From Helicobacteraceae bacterium (GTDB lineage Bacteria; Campylobacterota; Campylobacteria; Campylobacterales; Sulfurimonadaceae): a DNA stretch of 14,097 bases. The notes beneath the pieces were generated by a model. That model saw only the letters and a program-made list of their open reading frames with translations, ran no database searches and had not been told where the DNA came from. Positions 6,626-13,322 of the stretch are shown one piece after another. Numbering within the stretch: position 1 is the first letter of the stretch; the number at the start of each line of letters is the position of its first letter. The DNA is taken from NCBI GenBank assembly GCA_027068615.1, contig JAMOQV010000269.1:1-14097 (forward strand), in the 5' to 3' direction. Made by a program: the position numbers and the translations under genes.

Positions 6626-7724
6626 GCTCTTGTTTAATTGTTGAACAAATCATCTCAACATCATCTTTTGTCATAGTTGTAGAACTTGCCAAACATAGAC
6701 CCTTTTTAAAAAGTTCTTCACTTACACCATTTAGATAGCTTTTAGCATCTTTAAATAATGGTTGTAAGTGCATAGGTTTAAAAAGTGGTCTTGCTTCTAC
6801 ATTTTTAGATTCTAGTGCTTTTATGATTTTTTTATAATCTATATTTTCAAAAAGTATAGCACTTAACCATCTGTTGCCAATACTGTTTTTTAACTCTGGC
6901 ATAAAAGTTATACCATCAACACCATCTAAAAACTCTCTATACCAATTAAAAATCTCCCTTTTTTTAGCAACTCTTTTATCTATAACTTCCATCTGAGCTA
7001 CACCAATAGCTGCTAAAACATTACTCATACGGTAGTTATATCCATACTCTATATGTTCATAGTAGATCTCATCTTCTCTTGCTTGAGTAGCATAAAATTT
7101 AGCTTTTTGTATCCACTCTTTGTTATCACTTATAAGCATCCCTCCACCACTTGTTGTAAGGATTTTGTTGCCATTAAATGAAAAAACACCCATATCTCCA
7201 AATGTTCCTGTATGTTTTGAATTGTAAGTTGCACCTAATGATTCGGCTGAATCTTCTATAAGATAAATACCATGCATCTTACAGATATCTGCTATCTTTT
7301 GTATATCTGCACACATCCCATAAATATGAGTAAGTATTAGTGCTTTTGGTTTTTTATCGCAAGTTAGAAGGTATTTATTTAGAAGCTTTGGAGATATATT
7401 CCACGATTTAAAATCACTATCTATAAAAATAGGGTTTGCATTTTGGTACAAAATAGCACTTATAGAACCTATAAATGTAAAAGTTGAAGCAAGTACATCA
7501 TCACCATCTTTTATACCTAAAACCCTCAAAGCTAAATGCAAAGCAGAAGTAGCACTACTAACTGCTAATGCATTTTTAGTACCTGTATAGTTTTTTACAC
7601 TTTCTTCAAACTTATCTACATACTCACCTAGTGGAGCTATATAGTTACTTTGAAAAACTTTTTGTATATATTTTAGTTCATTATTACCCATTTCTGGTGC
7701 TGATAAAAATATCTTTTTATTCAT
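6618..7724 (-). CDS. pglE: DegT-family sugar aminotransferase, PglE-like
   Basis: A PLP-dependent aminotransferase of 368 residues in the DegT/DnrJ/EryC1 family. In Campylobacter PglE turns UDP-4-keto-6-deoxy-GlcNAc into the 4-amino sugar, the precursor of bacillosamine. Visible elements: NALAVSSATSALHLAL (51-66), which helps form the cofactor site; D158 in LIEDSAES, expected to contact the PLP ring nitrogen; and K187 in FSFNGNKILTTSGGG, the Schiff-base lysine, close to K184 of C. jejuni PglE. The final residues ELI read into the end of the convergent ATP-grasp gene. It begins three bases after pglC and is the last gene of the operon. PglD and PglF are missing from the window, so whether the product is acetylated here cannot be told; another UDP-4-keto sugar is a possible substrate. 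Confidence 0.85.
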   Translation of the reverse strand: MNKKIFLSAPEMGNNELKYIQKVFQSNYIAPLGEYVDKFEESVKNYTGTKNALAVSSATSALHLALRVLGIKDGDDVLASTFTFIGSISAILYQNANPIFIDSDFKSWNISPKLLNKYLLTCDKKPKALILTHIYGMCADIQKIADICKMHGIYLIEDSAESLGATYNSKHTGTFGDMGVFSFNGNKILTTSGGGMLISDNKEWIQKAKFYATQAREDEIYYEHIEYGYNYRMSNVLAAIGVAQMEVIDKRVAKKREIFNWYREFLDGVDGITFMPELKNSIGNRWLSAILFENIDYKKIIKALESKNVEARPLFKPMHLQPLFKDAKSYLNGVSEELFKKGLCLASSTTMTKDDVEMICSTIKQELI

Positions 7725-7727
7725 CTT

Positions 7728-8306
7728 TTAACCTGTAATTGTTTTTATTAAATACTCTATATCTTTTAGTAAAGATTGATTTTGTATATACTCTTTATTT
7801 ATCTTTACTTTATCTCTCCAGATAACTTCATCATTATACTTTTTAGCATCTTTTTGTTTTGCTAAAATCTCTTCTTCATTTTTATACTTTATACTTGCTG
7901 GTCCTGTTATACCTGGTTTTACACTTAGTATAATTCTGTCTTCACCCTCTAGTTTATCTGCATAACCCTCTACATCTGGACGAGGTCCAACAAAACTCAT
8001 ATCTCCTTTGAGTATATTAAAAAACTGTGGAAGTTCATCTATCTTTGTTTTTCTAAAAAACTTACCACTTTTAGTGATGCGAATATCATCTGCTGATGTT
8101 ATGGTTGTATCAACTCCATCTACTTTTTTCATAGTTTTTATCTTGATGATATCAAAAAGTCTGCCATCTTTTCCAACTCTTTTTTGTAAAAAAAATCCAT
8201 TTGACTTAGTCTCTACAGATGCCACAAGCCAAGCTAAAAATATAATCCATCCAAATAAAACTATCCCTATAAAAGATAATACAAAATCAAAACTACGCTT
8301 AATCAT
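7728..8306 (-). CDS. pglC: PglC-like monotopic phosphoglycosyl transferase
   Basis: This membrane enzyme moves a sugar phosphate from a UDP-sugar to undecaprenyl phosphate, starting the lipid-linked glycan; in C. jejuni the sugar is diacetylbacillosamine. The 192-residue length fits. An N-terminal hydrophobic helix (about 8-30) is followed by QKRVG, IKIKTM and the catalytic Asp-Glu pair D90-E91 in KTKIDELPQFFN, then KGDMSFVGPRPD. Aligned to C. jejuni PglC as I recall it, the Ser-Pro of LFSPV, which breaks the helix so that it re-enters the membrane, is Gly-Trp here (LFGWI, G19-W20), an unusual change. It starts directly after the pglB stop with no spare bases and ends three bases before pglE. 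PglC is chosen over WbaP-type initiators by size and by its neighbour pglB. Confidence 0.87.
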   Translation of the reverse strand: MIKRSFDFVLSFIGIVLFGWIIFLAWLVASVETKSNGFFLQKRVGKDGRLFDIIKIKTMKKVDGVDTTITSADDIRITKSGKFFRKTKIDELPQFFNILKGDMSFVGPRPDVEGYADKLEGEDRIILSVKPGITGPASIKYKNEEEILAKQKDAKKYNDEVIWRDKVKINKEYIQNQSLLKDIEYLIKTITG

Positions 8307-10403
8307 CTAAATCTTTAACTTATATACTTTAGAATAAGGGGTAAGTATAACCGCTTCAAATAGTTTTTTATCATACTCTTGTAAAACAAATAATTTTATA
8401 TATGTAGAGTTTAACATCCTATCATCTACTATAAGAAACTGATTGTAATTTTTCATAAATATTACAGATAGGTTTGAATTTTTATCAACCACTTGTCTAT
8501 CTACTTTTAAACTACCTTTTTTATCGTAAGATGTTACTATAAACTGATTTATCCTTACACTTTGTTTACCCACTTTTAAAGTAGCTGTTCTTTTATCTAA
8601 CTCGATACCTTTACCAAATAATATTTTCTCTTTAGTATCTTTAAATCTACTTGTTTTATAAAAAAATGGTCGTGGATTTTTCTTACCTGTAACCAAATCC
8701 AAGTTACTAAATATATCAACTGTTGGAAGTATGTTTAACATCCTATTTGGTAAGTATAAGTATATATCTCTTGTCTTTTTAGGTAAAGTATAATCATCTA
8801 ACATCAACTCACTTAGTAGTGTATCTGGATCTATCTGGTTTTTTTGTTTGTTGTGAAATATAGTATCTGCTACTATCTTATAATCACTCTTCACATAGGT
8901 CTCTATAGCCAACCTTGCTAAATTTACTGATTGTGTTTGTGATGTTGTTGTTAATATCTTAGATACTATAAAATTATCGTGTTTATGTTTTCCACCATCT
9001 ATAAGTGTGTTTGTATTTGAATAGTACCATATTGGATAACCATAATCCCACCAAGCTATAGTGTAATCGGTTGGTTTTGAGATAGATTTTAGTTTATCTA
9101 AAACTTTTACCTCTTGTTTATTAAAAACGGTTGGTACTTTATAATCAACTATATGTATTATATTTGGAAACAGCATCAAAAGAGTTAAAGAAGTAACTAT
9201 AAAGTATCTTATAAGTTTTTTATCACTAAAACTAGCTATCACATAAAAAAGATATACTGCACCCATAGCTGAGACAGGAACAGCATAAACAGTAAATCTA
9301 AGTCCACCCCATAAAGAAAATACACCAATACCAACAAGAGGTAAAGCAAGTATAAATGGTCTATACTTTATAACTAAAAGTATATATCCAACCAAGGATA
9401 CAACAACACCCAAAACACTACCACTTATACGGTTAGCCATAACCTCAAAAGGGATTTTCCCTGCTTCTCTAACAGTTTGTGCAACTTGATAAAACTTAAG
9501 CCCACTACTCTCTTCTGAGCGAAGACCATAAGATACTATCTTAGCCCAAATAACACCAAAAACATTAGCAAAGATTAAAAATGACAATGCACTAACTAAA
9601 GATATAATCTTTAATCTTTTAAGCTCAATCTCTTTTTTTGTAAGTATTAAAAACACAATATAAACAAGAACTATATTTAGATACCAAACTATACTAAAAA
9701 GTGATAATGAAACAAGTATAATAGAGTTATATGTAAACTTTTCATCTCTATGAAAAACAACCAAATATAGCATATACATAATCCCTATAGCATATAAAAC
9801 AGCTGAAGCAGAATCATATAAAAATGGATATATTGCCATAACAATAGATGCAAAAAAAGTATATAAAAGCTTTTTACTCTCAATAGAACTTATAAGAAAG
9901 TAAAGTATAAACATAGGTGTCATAACAGCAAACATATCAGTATCATAATACCCAGCCATAGTACGGTTATAATAACTCCAAGCGATACTTCCGATCAAAG
10001 CAGAGAAAAAACCAAGTATAGTAAGATTATAAATTCTAGCTATAAGTATCATCGGAATAACAATCAAACTAGATATAAAAACTGGCATATAAAGTATAAT
10101 GGTATCTATGCTAAAGGGTAAAATTTTAACAGCAAGATATGTAAAAAACACAACTCCATAATGATACATATCTACTACACGAGGGTTGTTTTCAAATTGT
10201 TGTGTTAGCTCATTTAAAGCACTTGTAGCCCATATATAGCCATCATTTGTATTTATCATAAGTTGATTATTCCAATAAAACTCATCAAAACCACTAAACT
10301 GTGCTATCCAAATCATACGGACAGCTACACTAAAAAGATAAGCTATACTAAGTAAGACAATTAAATACTTTGTATCTATATTTTCTTTTTCTATGTTAAA
10401 CAT
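8307..10403 (-). CDS. pglB: PglB oligosaccharyltransferase
   Basis: PglB transfers the finished glycan from undecaprenyl diphosphate to asparagine on the periplasmic side. The 698-residue length is close to the roughly 713 of C. jejuni. The first two-thirds (about 12-415) is multi-spanning membrane; the rest is a periplasmic domain. Catalytic features: D54 in NTNDGYIWAT, the second acidic motif YYDTDMF (152-158), E313 in QTVREAG of the external loop, R325 in NRISG, WWDYG at 451-455, DGGKHKHDNF (469-478) and the MxxI motif RMLNILP with M555 and I558. E313 and R325 are 12 residues apart, as in characterised PglB, where these are the catalytic loop glutamate and the arginine that reads an acidic residue at -2. 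AAGGA six bases before ATG supports the start, which overlaps the licD-like gene by eight bases. Confidence 0.95.
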   Translation of the reverse strand: MFNIEKENIDTKYLIVLLSIAYLFSVAVRMIWIAQFSGFDEFYWNNQLMINTNDGYIWATSALNELTQQFENNPRVVDMYHYGVVFFTYLAVKILPFSIDTIILYMPVFISSLIVIPMILIARIYNLTILGFFSALIGSIAWSYYNRTMAGYYDTDMFAVMTPMFILYFLISSIESKKLLYTFFASIVMAIYPFLYDSASAVLYAIGIMYMLYLVVFHRDEKFTYNSIILVSLSLFSIVWYLNIVLVYIVFLILTKKEIELKRLKIISLVSALSFLIFANVFGVIWAKIVSYGLRSEESSGLKFYQVAQTVREAGKIPFEVMANRISGSVLGVVVSLVGYILLVIKYRPFILALPLVGIGVFSLWGGLRFTVYAVPVSAMGAVYLFYVIASFSDKKLIRYFIVTSLTLLMLFPNIIHIVDYKVPTVFNKQEVKVLDKLKSISKPTDYTIAWWDYGYPIWYYSNTNTLIDGGKHKHDNFIVSKILTTTSQTQSVNLARLAIETYVKSDYKIVADTIFHNKQKNQIDPDTLLSELMLDDYTLPKKTRDIYLYLPNRMLNILPTVDIFSNLDLVTGKKNPRPFFYKTSRFKDTKEKILFGKGIELDKRTATLKVGKQSVRINQFIVTSYDKKGSLKVDRQVVDKNSNLSVIFMKNYNQFLIVDDRMLNSTYIKLFVLQEYDKKLFEAVILTPYSKVYKLKI

Positions 10404-11238
10404 TTTTTTCCTTTACAATATACTCTTTATAAGATTTTTGTGTATCTACTATACAGGCATGTGATGGGTACTGTGCTTTTACCTCATCAGATGGTAACTT
10501 CATATACTCTTTTCCATATCTTAAAGTTAGATATTTTTCAACTTCTGATGGAACAGGAAGCATTAACTTTTCAAACTTTACATACCTAGGTTTACCTAAA
10601 TAACTTTTATCAAAAGATGTTTTATCAAAAGATGCTCTACCAAAAAAATGTCCAACTAAAGTATGCTCTTTATTATTAAAATACCTTACAAATCTAAGTA
10701 GATTAGATTTTACTACATCATTATCTATATATCTTGCAAGATATAACATAATTTTTTTAGTTAAAGAGTTAGTTTTATATGAACTATGACTCAAAGCTAT
10801 AGCACTTAAAATCCTTGCACTAAGGTATTGTATATATCTGATACTTTTTATGCTACTAGCACCATTTAAACACATTATATCTATATATATACCATGATGC
10901 ATCTGTTTATCTTTTAGATTTTCTTCTATAAATGTTGTACCATTCATCCTAATCTTACTAAAGTACAACAACCACTCTTTTGTGTTTTCTTTTTGAAAAT
11001 AGAAACGATTTTTATCTAATTTTTTATCTGCTATATTTAAAAATCTCATATAATTTTCATAATCCATAAAAACATCAAAATCATCATCCCACGGTATAAA
11101 TCCCTTATGCCTCATAGCACCCAAAGCACTACCACCCATAAGATAGTAAGTTATACCGTTATCTTTGCAAAACTTATCAAAATACTCAACAATCTCTAAT
11201 ATTTTGTTGTGAAGTTGTTTTAACTCTTTATCATTCAT
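10396..11238 (-). CDS. LicD-family phosphotransferase
   Basis: LicD proteins transfer a phosphoryl-linked group (phosphocholine, or related alcohol phosphates) from a CDP-activated donor to a sugar. The signature block is YLMGGSALGAMRHKGF (32-47) followed by IPWDDDFDVFM (48-58), with metal-binding acidic residues D51-D53 and D55. Length is 280 residues; the C-terminal 150 are poorly conserved and Lys-rich, including FDKTSFDKS from a tandem 15-bp repeat. No membrane segment is evident, so it should act on the cytoplasmic face before glycan flipping. It starts two bases after the deacetylase-like gene and overlaps pglB. With a TagD-like cytidylyltransferase two genes upstream, the pair suggests a phosphate diester added to the N-glycan; the transferred group cannot be read from the sequence. 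Confidence 0.8.
   Translation of the reverse strand: MNDKELKQLHNKILEIVEYFDKFCKDNGITYYLMGGSALGAMRHKGFIPWDDDFDVFMDYENYMRFLNIADKKLDKNRFYFQKENTKEWLLYFSKIRMNGTTFIEENLKDKQMHHGIYIDIMCLNGASSIKSIRYIQYLSARILSAIALSHSSYKTNSLTKKIMLYLARYIDNDVVKSNLLRFVRYFNNKEHTLVGHFFGRASFDKTSFDKSYLGKPRYVKFEKLMLPVPSEVEKYLTLRYGKEYMKLPSDEVKAQYPSHACIVDTQKSYKEYIVKEKNV
10605..10634 (-). repeat. Perfect 15-bp tandem duplication inside the licD-like gene
   Basis: On the plus strand the unit TTTTATCAAAAGATG occurs twice, back to back, at 10605-10619 and 10620-10634. On the coding strand this gives SFDKT-SFDKS. Being a multiple of three it keeps the frame. It is probably a recent slippage or duplication event in a tolerant loop. Confidence 0.85.
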
Positions 11239-11240
11239 AG

Positions 11241-12053
11241 TTATATCTTTTTAGCTAAGTAGTAGTATCTTGATATGATTTTTTTAAACAAAGATATCTT
11301 AGATAGATTTTTAGCAATATATTTTAAAACCTTAAATATATAAACATTTAGTAAAAATTTAAAACCATTTTTTTCCCATCTGTGTGGATGTGTACTAAAT
11401 ACAACCCTATCTTCACAAGAAAATACCTCTAAAAGTTTTTTATAATCTTTTAGAGATATATCTCCATCATTTTTTATATCGTTATTGTGTATATTTACTA
11501 TCTTTTTAAAACCATAACCAGCATCCGATATATAAGTATAATCTATCTTAGTTGGTAACTCAACTACAACATCCAATATATCTGAAAAAAGATTTCTAAT
11601 CTCATCTTTGCGGAAAAAATCTTTATTTGAACTCCAATTATCTCTTATCATAAGAGGATTACCATGTGGACAAACTGTAGCTACTTCAAAACCATACTTT
11701 TTAAAAAGCTCTAAATTATTTTGAAACTCAAAAGTAGCTTTTTTATAATCCCCACCATTTGCATCTAAAACATCATAATGATAAGTCACTTCATGACCTA
11801 AAGATGCTATCTCTTGAAGTATCTTGTGGTTATCTTCAACCAAATCAGCTTGAACAAAATATGTAGCTTTGATGCCATAAAGATTTTCTATCTTAGCCAA
11901 ATCCAATGCTTTTAAAGGACTTGTCTCAACATCATGTTTTATAACTATCCATCTTTTTTCATCTAAATTATTTAAAACTTGATTTATAGTTATTGTTTTG
12001 TATTTTTGAGATATATCACGACAAATCTCTTCCCATACAGCATAAGTAAACAT
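11241..12053 (-). CDS. NodB-like polysaccharide deacetylase-fold protein
   Basis: The 270-residue protein has the layout of the carbohydrate esterase 4/NodB fold. IVIKHDVET places the catalytic and metal-binding aspartate at D41. GHEVTYHYD offers H87 and H92 spaced like the metal-binding His pair. VCPHGNP (128-133) and FSTHPHRW (219-226) match later active-site loops. No signal peptide is present, so it probably works in the cytoplasm, perhaps removing an acetyl group from an N-acetyl sugar on the carrier lipid. The C-terminal 35 residues (236-270) are hydrophobic and Lys-rich, possibly membrane-associating. It lies between the TagD-like gene (four bases) and the licD-like gene (two bases). 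Proteins of this subgroup are often left as hypothetical, and catalytic activity is not shown by the sequence alone. Confidence 0.65.
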   Translation of the reverse strand: MFTYAVWEEICRDISQKYKTITINQVLNNLDEKRWIVIKHDVETSPLKALDLAKIENLYGIKATYFVQADLVEDNHKILQEIASLGHEVTYHYDVLDANGGDYKKATFEFQNNLELFKKYGFEVATVCPHGNPLMIRDNWSSNKDFFRKDEIRNLFSDILDVVVELPTKIDYTYISDAGYGFKKIVNIHNNDIKNDGDISLKDYKKLLEVFSCEDRVVFSTHPHRWEKNGFKFLLNVYIFKVLKYIAKNLSKISLFKKIISRYYYLAKKI

Positions 12054-12057
12054 TTAG

Positions 12058-12489
12058 CTATCCATTATGAGAGATATCTGTTAAAATCTCTCTAAATTTT
12101 GTAGATGATACATTTTTAGTATAATTAAAATAATGCACTTTTGCACCAAATGGCTCTAAAAACTTTTCTAAATCATCAAAGATTTCTGAACCTTTCCAAT
12201 CATCTCCAACAAACAATATATCGTAACCAACATCAAGATATGACTGTTTTTTATCCCTATGGGTAACTGCTACAACCTCATCAACAACTTTAAGTGCAGA
12301 TATAATTTCAAGTCTATCTTGAAAAGGTATAATGGGAAGTTTATCTTTATATGAGAGTACCAACTCATCTGTACTAACACCAACTATAAGATAATCACAC
12401 ATATTTTTAGCTTTTTTTAGAAGATGAAGATGCCCAACATGAAACATATCAAAAACACCTGTTGTATAACCTATAACTTTTTTAGACAT
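12058..12489 (-). CDS. TagD-like glycerol-3-phosphate cytidylyltransferase family protein
   Basis: A 143-residue soluble nucleotidyltransferase that should activate an alcohol phosphate with CTP, giving for example CDP-glycerol. The nucleotide-binding signature is TTGVFDMFHVGHLHLLKKAK (9-28) with the HxGH at 17-20. FQDRLEII (56-63) and FVGDDWKGS (93-101) follow the TagD pattern. The C-terminal RTEGIST-like motif reads YTKNVSSTKF here, with the motif arginine missing. That leaves open whether the substrate is glycerol-3-P or another alcohol phosphate such as ethanolamine phosphate or a sugar phosphate. Length is near that of TagD (about 130). It overlaps the upstream glycosyltransferase by one base (TAATG), implying translational coupling. 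The LicD-like gene two genes on could use its CDP-linked product; this link is inference. Confidence 0.75.
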   Translation of the reverse strand: MSKKVIGYTTGVFDMFHVGHLHLLKKAKNMCDYLIVGVSTDELVLSYKDKLPIIPFQDRLEIISALKVVDEVVAVTHRDKKQSYLDVGYDILFVGDDWKGSEIFDDLEKFLEPFGAKVHYFNYTKNVSSTKFREILTDISHNG

Positions 12490-13322
12490 TAAACTCTCTT
12501 CCTAAACAATTTTTTAAAAATATATCCACGAATACCATCTGTTAAAACAACTTGAAGTATAAATCTAACAGATACATTAAACACAAATCTAGCAAAAGAT
12601 ATTATACTGTTTTTATACATAATCTTTTGAATTTTTGCCTCACTTAAAAAGTATTTAAACCCACCACGACGATTAAAAAACTCCTCATTAATCCTAACAT
12701 CAACTAAAATCTCACTAAGGTTATAAAAACTAAAACCCTCAAGATACATCCTAATCCATAGATAATAATCCTCATTATGATAAAAAGATATATAATTACC
12801 AACTTTTATAACATCTACTTTTTTAAACATCACACTCATCTGATTAAATGGGCATCTTGTTTTTAGATACTCTTTTATCTCTTTATCTGCACTTGGTACA
12901 TATCTTATAGATATCTCTTTTTTGGTATCGTGTTCTATCTCCATAATAAGACCACCAACGATACTAACTTCTGCATCTTTTTTAAAAATATCTATCTGTT
13001 TTTCAAACCTATCATACCTTGATATATCATCAGCATCCATAAGTGCTACATAATCGTACTTTGCATTTTCTATACTTATCTTTCTAGCTTCTCCATGACC
13101 TTTATTCTTTTTTAGATATATAACATCAAACTCAACAGCTAATTTTAAACAAATATTATCAAAATCATCTATAACTTTTTTTAACTCATCATCTATAAAA
13201 CCATCTACAACTAAAACCACTTGAGTTGGTTTTAAGCTTTGTTCAACAACACTATCTAAAGCCTCTTTAAAATACAAAGGATTATCTTTTTTATAGACAC
13301 ATATTGCTACACTAAAGTTCAT
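12489..13322 (-). CDS. Family 2 glycosyltransferase
   Basis: A 277-residue GT-A fold glycosyltransferase of family GT2, probably adding one sugar to the lipid-linked glycan on the cytoplasmic face. The N-terminal nucleotide-sugar domain shows SVAICVYKKDNPLYFKEALD (4-23), VVLVVDG (35-41), NKGHGEARK (73-81) and the metal-binding LMDADD (94-99). CPFNQMSVMFKK and the HNEDYYLWIRM segment form the acceptor half; the NEDYYLW acidic stretch is the expected catalytic-base region. No long membrane segment is present, though the C-terminus is basic and moderately hydrophobic. Its ATG overlaps the stop of the preceding glycosyltransferase (ATGA). Donor and linkage cannot be predicted. Confidence 0.85.
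   Translation of the reverse strand: MNFSVAICVYKKDNPLYFKEALDSVVEQSLKPTQVVLVVDGFIDDELKKVIDDFDNICLKLAVEFDVIYLKKNKGHGEARKISIENAKYDYVALMDADDISRYDRFEKQIDIFKKDAEVSIVGGLIMEIEHDTKKEISIRYVPSADKEIKEYLKTRCPFNQMSVMFKKVDVIKVGNYISFYHNEDYYLWIRMYLEGFSFYNLSEILVDVRINEEFFNRRGGFKYFLSEAKIQKIMYKNSIISFARFVFNVSVRFILQVVLTDGIRGYIFKKLFRKRV

Noticed and set aside
6631..6649. Inverted repeat TTGTT...AACAA near the operon junction as a terminator
   Set aside because: Five A/T-rich pairs with a nine-base loop, inside pglE coding sequence; far too weak.
8008..8310. A 100-codon open frame on the plus strand opposite pglC
   Set aside because: Antisense to pglC, with no ribosome binding site noted and no domain.
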